NCBI GenBank assembly: GCA_017551215.1 | Contig: JAFZMA010000005.1 | Coordinates: forward strand, 1 to 6,280 | DNA: 6,280 bases | Origin: Bacteroidales bacterium | Lineage (GTDB): Bacteria; Bacteroidota; Bacteroidia; Bacteroidales; UBA932 | Direction of reading: 5' to 3' | Shown: positions 1 through 5,234 of the stretch, piece by piece | Layout of the letters: every line of letters starts with the position of its first letter | Position numbering within the stretch: the stretch's first letter is position 1 | Position numbers and translations under genes: made by a program | The notes under the pieces: model-generated | What the model was told of the DNA's origin: nothing | Database searches by the model: none | What the model saw: only the letters and a program-made list of their open reading frames with translations

Positions 1-1348
1 AAAGGTTCTTTGCGTTAAGACTGAAAAGCACCTCCTTCATTATCTCGAACTGCATCTCTGTGCTTGCCATGGAATAGCCGTCGTATCCGCTTCTTAGGGC
101 GCGTTCCAGATACACCTCGTTCCCTGCCTGATTGCGGTTGTCGTAAAATGCCTCCAGCTCTTTCCAGTAGATGTCCTGGGCCTTAAGGAATTCCCTCTCA
201 TCCACTCCATGATCGCTGAGCTTCTTCATCTGGGAGCTGACAAAAGACAGGGCGGCATAAAGGCTGGAAGGGAGTGTCTCGAATTCCAGTGTGATGGCGC
301 TGCTTTTCTCTATGCCCATGAACTTGCCCTTGTTAATGGCAAGGTTGTAAATAGGGAGATTCTCCCTCAGGATTCCATCGCTGAGCCGGCCCAGAAGGAG
401 GCGCAGCATGGCGTTATCCATAAAGTCCTGGATATAAGGCAGGTTTGTCTTCTTGTAGTTATCCTTGAGCGGCTGCTTGAGAAGGTTGATGGAGACCATC
501 GTCTTTTCAAACTCGTCGTCCTGCAGGACAAATGTCTTTACGCCGTCAAAAGGCTTTGGCGTGTACCATGTGCGCTTGGTGCTCTTGAGCGGCTTTGGAA
601 TTGTGGAAAAAACGGACTTTATCTGGGTTTCCATCTTGGCCGGATCCACGTCTCCAACCACTATCACCGTCTGGAGTTCCGGGCGGCACCAGTTGTAGTA
701 GAAACTTCTCAGGTCTCTGGAATTGATGCTGTTAATGCTCTTTATGTCAGATGGTTCTATCTCGTCGTTGTACGGGCTGTCCGGATAGAGGTCCTTAAGG
801 AGAGTGTGTTCCATCCTGTGCATAGGAGTCCAGCTGTTGAGGATTCTTCCTGCCAGGGTTGTGCGTTCTGCGGAAATGTCCTGTTCCTCAACATTGATGG
901 AACTCATCCAGTTGTAAAGTATCAGAAGGGCGGAGTCCACGGTGTTGGCTCTTCCTACCGGCACATCCTTTACGGCATATGTCACACGGTCTTTGCCGGT
1001 AGAGAAAAACAGATTGTCCATTGTCAGGCCCAAAGTTTTCAGATAATCCGTGATAGCCGAGCCCTCAAAATTCCTAGTTCCCTTAGTAGCAAGCTGTTGC
1101 AGAAGCATAAAGGAGCCTCTGTTGCCGCCCGTTTCCAGAGATGTGCCCACTTTTTGGGCCACGCAGAACGTGGCTGTGGATTTTTGGGCCTGATTTTTGA
1201 CTATGATGTAGGAAAGGCCGTTGCTGAGCGCTCCGCTTTTCACCCTCGGATCGGCCGGAAGAACGGGGAGATCCTGCTGCTGGGCAAGCAGCAAAGAAGG
1301 CAAAACAGATGCAAGTAGTAGGGCGAGTATATGTGTGAACTTCTTCAT
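1..1348 (-). CDS. M16-family (insulinase/PqqL-like) peptidase homologue, exported, probably catalytically inactive; partial
   Basis: Reading the minus strand from the ATG at 1348-1346 gives an open frame of 449 complete codons that leaves the window at base 1, so the C-terminal part is missing. Residues 1-22 form a signal peptide (KK, a Leu/Ala-rich core, cleavage likely after LLLA), placing the protein in the periplasm or envelope. Residues about 37-170 align with the M16 N-terminal domain (LSNGLSYIIVKN, then VGTSLE and GTRNF), and 200-390 with the M16 C-domain (FYYNWCRPELQTVIVVGDVD at about 217-236). Known M16 enzymes bind zinc through HxxEH and a downstream Glu. Here HFLEH is replaced by MLLQQ (residues 81-85), and the Glu expected seven residues after E161 is R168. 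The fold is clear, but zinc catalysis is not expected. Many M16 proteins work as an active/inactive pair, so this may be the non-catalytic partner or half. The family call is firm; the function is inferred. Confidence 0.9.
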   Translation of the reverse strand, partial: MKKFTHILALLLASVLPSLLLAQQQDLPVLPADPRVKSGALSNGLSYIIVKNQAQKSTATFCVAQKVGTSLETGGNRGSFMLLQQLATKGTRNFEGSAITDYLKTLGLTMDNLFFSTGKDRVTYAVKDVPVGRANTVDSALLILYNWMSSINVEEQDISAERTTLAGRILNSWTPMHRMEHTLLKDLYPDSPYNDEIEPSDIKSINSINSRDLRSFYYNWCRPELQTVIVVGDVDPAKMETQIKSVFSTIPKPLKSTKRTWYTPKPFDGVKTFVLQDDEFEKTMVSINLLKQPLKDNYKKTNLPYIQDFMDNAMLRLLLGRLSDGILRENLPIYNLAINKGKFMGIEKSSAITLEFETLPSSLYAALSFVSSQMKKLSDHGVDEREFLKAQDIYWKELEAFYDNRNQAGNEVYLERALRSGYDGYSMASTEMQFEIMKEVLFSLNAKNL

Positions 1349-1365
1349 AACCGTTTGAATGTGTA

Positions 1366-1373
1366 CAAAAGTA
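1366..1373 (-). promoter_or_regulatory. Candidate Bacteroidetes -7 promoter element for the M16 gene
   Basis: On the minus strand this reads TACTTTTG, a full match to the Bacteroidetes -7 consensus TAnnTTTG. Transcription would start near 1359, giving a leader of about 10 nt before the ATG at 1348. I see no TTTG at the usual -33 distance (about 1393-1397 reads ACCTCG on this strand), so the call rests on the -7 box and its position alone. Confidence 0.45.
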
Positions 1374-1388
1374 AGAATAAATACGGTG

Positions 1389-1420
1389 TTTGCGAGGTCC
1401 CGGCATTTTTTTTATTTTTG
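1389..1420 (+). promoter_or_regulatory. Bacteroidetes-type promoter for the TPR-U32 gene pair
   Basis: TTTG at 1389-1392 is followed after 20 bases by TATTTTTG at 1413-1420. Both boxes and the spacing fit the Bacteroidetes primary sigma consensus (TTTG, 19-21 bases, TAnnTTTG). Transcription would start near 1426, leaving a ~40-nt A/T-rich leader before the ATG at 1467. It sits back to back with the promoter of the divergent M16 gene, and the -33 box of this one falls within the region expected to lie under the other polymerase. Confidence 0.7.
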
Positions 1421-1466
1421 CAGCCGTTGTAAATGTTGAAACAATAACTAAATAAAACTTATAGAG

Positions 1467-2384
1467 ATGAAAAGAATCACCAGACTTTTTTTGACCGCAG
1501 CAGTTGTACTGTTTGCGGGAAGCGTTTTTGCCCAGGATATGACTCAGGCCGGGGAACTTTACCAGAAAGCCACCGAGGCTTACCAGGCAGGTAACGAGAT
1601 GGAGGCAGTAAAAGGTTTCAAGGAAGCTCTGAAGATTGCCGCAGCAGCTGGAGACGAGGGAATAGAGATGGTAGAGGGCTGCAAGGATATGATTCCTAAC
1701 ATTCTTCTTTCTGCAGCAGGCAAAATGGTTGCAGCCAAGGACTATGCAAAGGCAGAAGAGACCTACAACGAGGCTCTGGCAGCAGCTAAGGAATACGGTA
1801 AGGACGCAGCCATTAAGAGCGCTGAGACCAAGCTGGCCCAGATTCCTATGCAGCAGGGCGGAGACGCTCTGAATGCAGGCCAGACCGCTGAGGCTATCGG
1901 TTTCTTCAAGAAGGCTATCGAGAGGAATCCTGAGAATGCCAAGGCTTATCTGTTCATGGGAATGGCAGAGAACAAGGCCGGCAACATCACTGAGGCAGAA
2001 ACTGCTCTGCTTAAGGCTAAAGAGCTGGGAGAGGAAAAAGCAGCGCCAACTCTTGTAAATATGTATGTAGCAAGCGCTAACGAGGCTCTCAAGGCAAAGA
2101 AGTTCAACGATGCCATTGCAACTGCAGAGAAGGCTCTGGCTTTTGGAGAAAACCCTACCGCCAGCCTCATTGCAGGAAACGCAGCTTATCAGGCAAAGAG
2201 CTGGGCTAAAGCCGCCAACCACCTGAAGAACGCCAAGCCAAGTGCACAGATCAACTACATGATTGCCAACTCTTACCAGAGCGCCGGCAACAAGGGCCAG
2301 GCTTGTGTTTACTACAAGAAGATCCTCGGCGATGCAAAATTCGGCCCTACGGCAAAGTCGAAGATTGCACAGCTCGGTTGCTAA
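1467..2384 (+). CDS. Exported tetratricopeptide-repeat (TPR) protein
   Basis: This 305-residue protein starts with a clear signal peptide (KR, hydrophobic core, cleavage after SVFA at residue 22), so the mature protein is periplasmic or envelope-associated. The rest is almost entirely alpha-helical with TPR-like pairs. Examples are LYQKATEAYQAGNEMEAVKG (31-50), the YAKAEETYNEAL segment (93-104), the AGQTAEAIGFFKKAIERNPE segment (137-156), AGNITEAETALLKAKELG (171-188), and FNDAIATAEKALAFGENP (213-230). TPR arrays bind other proteins; no catalytic motif is visible. The ATG follows an A-rich leader with no Shine-Dalgarno sequence, as is usual in this phylum. It ends in Leu-Gly-Cys. The U32 gene starts 6 bases after its stop, so the two are probably co-transcribed, but I know of no functional link. 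The partner is unknown. Confidence 0.9.
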   Translation: MKRITRLFLTAAVVLFAGSVFAQDMTQAGELYQKATEAYQAGNEMEAVKGFKEALKIAAAAGDEGIEMVEGCKDMIPNILLSAAGKMVAAKDYAKAEETYNEALAAAKEYGKDAAIKSAETKLAQIPMQQGGDALNAGQTAEAIGFFKKAIERNPENAKAYLFMGMAENKAGNITEAETALLKAKELGEEKAAPTLVNMYVASANEALKAKKFNDAIATAEKALAFGENPTASLIAGNAAYQAKSWAKAANHLKNAKPSAQINYMIANSYQSAGNKGQACVYYKKILGDAKFGPTAKSKIAQLGC

Positions 2385-2390
2385 AACACT

Positions 2391-4475
2391 ATGCGTGAGA
2401 TAGAGCTTCTTTCTCCGGCAAGAAATTCGGAAATCGGTATCGCGGCAATCGACTGCGGTGCCGATTCCGTTTATATTGCCGCTCCTAAATATGGAGCCAG
2501 AGTTCAGGCCGGAAATTCCTTTGAGGATATCAAGGTTCTCTGCGCCTATGCCCACAGATTTGGAGCCAAAGTCTACCTTACGCTAAACACAATCCTTTAC
2601 AACAACGAACTTAAGGAGGCTCAGGCCTACCTTTGGGAAGCCTACCGGAGCGGCATAGATGCTGTTATCGTTCAGGACTTTGCCCTCCTGAAAATGGACC
2701 GCCCGCCAATTCCTCTCTTTGCTTCTACCCAGACAGATATCCGCACGCCGGAAAAGGCTGCCCTGCTGGAGGCCCTCGGATTCAAGAGGCTGATTCTGGC
2801 GCGCGAACTGAGCCTTGAGCAAATCCGGGAAATCAGAAAAGCCACGTCTGCAGAACTCGAATTCTTTGTTCACGGCGCCCTTTGCGTGAGCTGCAGCGGG
2901 CAATGCTATCTGTCTCAATATCTTACCGGAAGGAGCGCCAATCGCGGAGAATGTGCCCAGGCCTGCCGTTCCAACTATGACCTTGTAGACGAAAACGGCA
3001 ATGTGCTTGTCAAGGATACTCCGTTGCTCTCCCTTAAAGATTTCAATCTTTCTTCCCGTCTGGAAGACTTGATAGACGCCGGAATAACTTCTTTCAAGAT
3101 AGAAGGCCGGCTCAAGAACATATCGTACGTAAAGAACATCGTCAGGAAATACGACTTGGCCCTTAACGCCATTCTGGAAAAGAAGAACGCGGGCGGCGCG
3201 GCTCTTTCCAGACCATCCTGGGGCAGAAGCCGTTGCACATTTGTTCCGGACGAGGAAAAAACCTTCAACCGCGGATACACGGAGTTCTTTCTGGATGGCA
3301 GAAGAGGAGACTTCAAGAGCAAGGATTCTGCCAAGGGACTCGGGGAATACATCGGCGTTGTGTCCGAGGTTTCGGGTGACGGAAAATCATTTGTCCGCTT
3401 CTCGTACAAGGCGGACTGTTCCTCAGGTGGTAAGGCGAACAACCCCACGGGCGGTAAGGCCAAGACCATCCACAACTCAGACGGCCTCTGCTTTGCCGCA
3501 ATGGGCAGAATAACAACCGGTTTCAGAGCCAACAGCTGCAACGGAAACACAGTTGAACTGTTCACCAAAGATGCCCGCATAAAAAAGGGAGACCTCATCT
3601 ACCGCAACTTTGACTATGAATTTGAAAAAACGCTGGAAAACATTCCGCCAAGAATCATAGATGTAGATGTGGATTTAACCCTCTTCAAAGACTCTATTTC
3701 CGCCACCGTAACACCGGTTCTCCACAGCAATGCGAAAGGTTCTGGTAAGGGAGGGCAAATGATGTTTTCCTTCGATATCCAAGGAGAAGAAGCCAAGAAC
3801 CCAGAATCCGCCAAAGACCTGACAGCGCGGCAGATAGGCAAAACCGCCCTGCACTATTCGTTCAACGTTAAAAGCGTTGGCGGCAAAGAAATCTTCTTCT
3901 ACAGAACCTCCGCCCTCAACGGCATCAGAGCAGAACTTGCAAAGGCCCTTGAACAACATCTTGAAAGGGATAGCCAAAGGACACCAGCAACAGCTAACGC
4001 CGAAGCAAACGGTAACACCAAAGCAAACGCAAATGCAAGCGCAAATGCCATAGCCACTGCAAACGCTAATGTAAACGCAAGCGCTGCGGAAAAGCCTGAC
4101 TACTCAAGGCTTAAAAACCTCGCAAAAGCCGCATTCAAAGAAGGCGAAAGCTCCTACTTAAGAAACTGCTCTAACAGGCTTTCAAAACAAGTCTACAAGG
4201 AACTTGGGCTCAAAGACATACAGCCCGCCTACGAACAAAAATCCGCAGACGGCGCAACCCTTATGCAATGCCGCTACTGCATCCGCCACCAGCTAGGCCT
4301 CTGCCCCAAGGACCGAAATACCATCAAAGACAACTCAACCCGCAACAACCGCAGCAGCAAAATCAGCCGCACCGGCAACGACAGCCGCACCCTCTACCTG
4401 AGAAACGGCAGCACCCTCCTCCCCCTCACCTTCAACTGCTCCCGCTGCGAAATGCAGGTAAAGTCTACAAAATGA
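2391..4475 (+). CDS. U32 family protein, RlhA-like (probable 23S rRNA hydroxylation; annotated as 'collagenase-like peptidase')
   Basis: This 694-residue protein matches the family from its first residues (IELLSPARNSEIGIAAI, then GADSVYIAAPKYGARVQAG, TLNTILYNNEL), which supports the ATG at 2391. The U32 signature spans 157-175 (EFFVHGALCVSCSGQCYLS), with C165, C168 and C172, followed by C188 and C192 (GECAQACR) and KIEGRLKNISYV at 236-247. Despite the peptidase name, characterised members RlhA and TrhP hydroxylate RNA and carry an iron-sulfur cluster on such cysteines; long members with an extra middle domain resemble RlhA, which makes 5-hydroxycytidine in 23S rRNA. A C-terminal cluster, CRYC...C (627, 630, 638) and CSRC (683, 686), could hold another metal. 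Bacteroidales relatives are, from memory, about 610-650 residues; the excess lies in inserts near 342-362, 531-567 and 640-665. It is probably cotranscribed with the TPR gene. Family certain; RNA target inferred. Confidence 0.9.
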   Translation: MREIELLSPARNSEIGIAAIDCGADSVYIAAPKYGARVQAGNSFEDIKVLCAYAHRFGAKVYLTLNTILYNNELKEAQAYLWEAYRSGIDAVIVQDFALLKMDRPPIPLFASTQTDIRTPEKAALLEALGFKRLILARELSLEQIREIRKATSAELEFFVHGALCVSCSGQCYLSQYLTGRSANRGECAQACRSNYDLVDENGNVLVKDTPLLSLKDFNLSSRLEDLIDAGITSFKIEGRLKNISYVKNIVRKYDLALNAILEKKNAGGAALSRPSWGRSRCTFVPDEEKTFNRGYTEFFLDGRRGDFKSKDSAKGLGEYIGVVSEVSGDGKSFVRFSYKADCSSGGKANNPTGGKAKTIHNSDGLCFAAMGRITTGFRANSCNGNTVELFTKDARIKKGDLIYRNFDYEFEKTLENIPPRIIDVDVDLTLFKDSISATVTPVLHSNAKGSGKGGQMMFSFDIQGEEAKNPESAKDLTARQIGKTALHYSFNVKSVGGKEIFFYRTSALNGIRAELAKALEQHLERDSQRTPATANAEANGNTKANANASANAIATANANVNASAAEKPDYSRLKNLAKAAFKEGESSYLRNCSNRLSKQVYKELGLKDIQPAYEQKSADGATLMQCRYCIRHQLGLCPKDRNTIKDNSTRNNRSSKISRTGNDSRTLYLRNGSTLLPLTFNCSRCEMQVKSTK
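3981..4091 (+). repeat. Low-complexity Ala/Asn-rich coding insert in the U32 gene
   Basis: Codons 531-567 of the U32 protein alternate mostly between Ala and Asn (for example KANANASANAIATANANVNA), encoded by imperfect repeats of GCAAAY and related triplets. It lies between the middle domain and the C-terminal cysteine region, so it reads as a flexible linker that grew by replication slippage. The reading frame stays open, so the gene is not broken. Confidence 0.75.
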
Positions 4476-4483
4476 AGGAAATG

Positions 4484-4514
4484 CTTGTTGGATTGAAAGT
4501 TTTATCTATATTTG
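4484..4514 (+). promoter_or_regulatory. Candidate promoter just downstream of the U32 gene
   Basis: CTTG at 4484-4487, a 19-base spacer, then TATATTTG at 4507-4514 (full match to TAnnTTTG). Transcription would begin near 4520. The -33 box starts only 9 bases after the U32 stop. No gene with a credible start follows; a strong terminator lies about 30 bases downstream of the predicted start site, so the product would be a short RNA. Confidence 0.5.
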
Positions 4515-4519
4515 CATCG

Positions 4520-4588
4520 AGATATTGGTAATCGACAGCAAGACAAAAAAGACAGACATCTATCCTCTAAATGGATGTCTGTTTTTTG
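4520..4588 (+). ncRNA. Candidate small RNA (~70 nt) defined by promoter and terminator
   Basis: The predicted transcript starts near 4520, about 6 nt after TATATTTG, and ends in the T-tract of the terminator hairpin at 4552-4587. It would have a ~30-nt single-stranded 5' part (containing GGTAATCGACAGC and an A-tract) followed by the terminator stem. I do not recognise an RNA family. It could equally be the leftover leader of a gene that was deleted, or the promoter match could be chance. Confidence 0.3.
4545..4587. terminator. Bidirectional rho-independent terminator
   Basis: ACAGACATC at 4552-4560 pairs perfectly with GATGTCTGT at 4574-4582; three further inner pairs (one wobble) leave a 7-base loop. 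A run of T follows (4582-4587) and a run of A precedes (4545-4550), so the hairpin can stop transcription from both directions. That suits its place between the plus-strand U32 unit and the minus-strand ATPase remnant. Confidence 0.88.
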
Positions 4589-4606
4589 TTTCTTTAACCA
4601 CCGCCG

Positions 4607-4717
4607 TTACACTTTTTCAAACGAATATTCACTATTTCATTACACTTTTTCCAACGAGTATTCACTATTTCCCCACACTTTTTCCAACGAGTTTTCACCG
4701 GTCTGCCACACTCATTC
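4607..4717. repeat. 33-bp tandem repeat, three full units plus a partial fourth
   Basis: Units start at 4607, 4640, 4673 and 4706. Each begins YYACACTTTTTC, followed by CAACGA and a TTCAC segment; the first two differ at only a few positions, the third diverges after its TTTTCAC, and the fourth fades after about 12 bases. The period is 11 codons, so one plus-strand frame repeats a YTFSNEYSLF-like string, but that frame has no credible start and crosses the terminator. I read it as a non-coding minisatellite. Confidence 0.85.
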
Positions 4718-4749
4718 GAAATTTACTGTAAAATTACAATAAATTTCGA
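4716..4749. repeat. 34-bp near-perfect palindrome
   Basis: The arms TCGAAATTTA (4716-4725) and TAAATTTCGA (4740-4749) are perfectly complementary. After one mismatch, TGTAA (4727-4731) pairs with TTACA (4734-4738), so the stem closes almost completely. It lies 11 bases beyond the stop of the minus-strand ATPase remnant but has no T-tract on that strand, so it is a weak terminator candidate; it could be a protein-binding or recombination site. Confidence 0.7.
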
Positions 4750-4760
4750 CTGCCGTATGT

Positions 4761-5003
4761 TTATCCCAGCGACTTTTGGTCGGAAAGAAACTGAAAAAGG
4801 CCTACGAATAAGATTCCATTGTTGTCACGGTAGGACATAATATCATCCTTGACGATTACTGTTTTCTGGAAGGAATCGTCGATACGTTTTAAAGATTTGA
4901 GTTCCTGCTCTCGCTTTTCTTCGTTTTCAATCTCGTACGCTGACTGAATATAGTGCTTAACGTTTCCATCCGTTGCAATGAAGTCAACCTCATACTGCCT
5001 ATA
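4761..5003 (-). pseudogene. 3' remnant of a DUF4143-type AAA ATPase gene
   Basis: On the minus strand, about 80 codons ending in TAA (4763-4761) read like the C-terminus of the AAA_14/DUF4143 ATPases common in Bacteroidales. Visible segments are YEVDFIATDGNVKHYIQSAY, then ENEEKREQELKSLKRIDDSF, VIVKDDI and NNGILFVGLFQFL. The family's full proteins are roughly 400 residues, with an N-terminal P-loop ATPase that is absent here. The frame stays open up to an ATG at 5120, but the first 39 residues (5120-5004) come from the hairpin repeats and bear no resemblance to the family. So only the tail survives, without promoter or ATPase domain. The rest is not elsewhere in the window, since holB follows. 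A functional 119-residue protein is possible but unlikely. Confidence 0.8.
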
Positions 5004-5006
5004 CTC

Positions 5007-5042
5007 TGGTCCAGGTCCCTCAGAAAGAGGGTGGACTTGGAC
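5007..5042. repeat. GTCCAGGTC hairpin repeat, copy 1
   Basis: TGGTCCAGGTCC at 5007-5018 can pair with GGACTTGGAC at 5033-5042 (one wobble), with an inner CCCTC/GAGGG stem as an alternative. It starts right at the breakpoint of the ATPase remnant. A diverged second copy lies 53 bp downstream. Confidence 0.65.
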
Positions 5043-5059
5043 TGAAATTGCCGGGTTTT

Positions 5060-5095
5060 TGGTCCAGGTCCTACAGATAAAGTGCAGACCTGGAC
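5060..5095. repeat. GTCCAGGTC hairpin repeat, copy 2
   Basis: TGGTCCAGGTCC at 5060-5071 is identical to the start of copy 1. GTCCAGGTC (5062-5070) forms a perfect 9-bp inverted repeat with GACCTGGAC (5087-5095) around a 16-base loop. The 5' arm here could also pair with the 3' arm of copy 1 (5033-5042), so alternative structures are possible if transcribed. Confidence 0.7.
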
Positions 5096-5100
5096 AACAA

Positions 5101-5154
5101 GCGGATGTTCGGAAAATCAAGCAAGCTTGTTTTCACTCGATTTGCATTATCTTT
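5101..5154 (+). repeat. Promoter-bearing direct repeat, copy 1
   Basis: Bases 5109-5154 are identical to 5182-5227 (46 of 46), and the preceding eight bases share GCGG. The unit contains CAAGCAAGCTTG, ACTCGATTTGC and ATTATCTTT. In this copy the promoter-like pair CTTG (5126-5129) / TATCTTTT (5148-5155) lacks the final G of TAnnTTTG, so it is probably weaker than copy 2. Confidence 0.9.
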
Positions 5155-5173
5155 TGCTGCGCTTTAAAGATAA

Positions 5174-5227
5174 GCGGCATCTCGGAAAATCAAGCAAGCT
5201 TGTTTTCACTCGATTTGCATTATCTTT
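5174..5227 (+). repeat. Promoter-bearing direct repeat, copy 2
   Basis: Second copy, 73 bp after the first, sharing 46 identical bases (5182-5227). It ends 7 bases before the holB start codon, so its 3' part supplies the promoter of that gene. Bases between the two copies (5155-5173) are unrelated spacer. Confidence 0.9.
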
Positions 5228-5228
5228 G
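5199..5228 (+). promoter_or_regulatory. holB promoter within repeat copy 2
   Basis: CTTG at 5199-5202, an 18-base spacer, then TATCTTTG at 5221-5228, a full match to TAnnTTTG. The spacer is one base below the usual 19-21. The start site expected 5-8 bases downstream coincides with the ATG at 5235. Confidence 0.65.
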
Positions 5229-5234
5229 TGGGGT

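Noticed and set aside
209..1318. Plus-strand open frame of 369 codons
   Set aside because: It lies antisense to the M16 gene, whose minus-strand translation matches a family throughout; this frame has no recognisable content and is Cys/His-rich noise.
1083..2555. Minus-strand open frame of 490 codons
   Set aside because: It spans the M16 5' end, the divergent promoter, the whole TPR gene and the U32 start in an antisense frame; its sequence resembles no family and the opposite-strand genes are well supported.
2975..3598. Minus-strand open frame of 207 codons inside the U32 gene
   Set aside because: Shadow of the U32 reading frame; no family resemblance and no promoter or start context.
4512..4742. 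Plus-strand open frame with repeated YTFSNEYSLF-like units
   Set aside because: It would be translated through a strong terminator, starts inside the -7 promoter box, and its repeats are explained by the 33-bp DNA repeat.
4607..5227. Possible CRISPR array
   Set aside because: The 33-bp units are directly contiguous without spacers, and the 46-bp repeat has only two copies; no cas genes are present.
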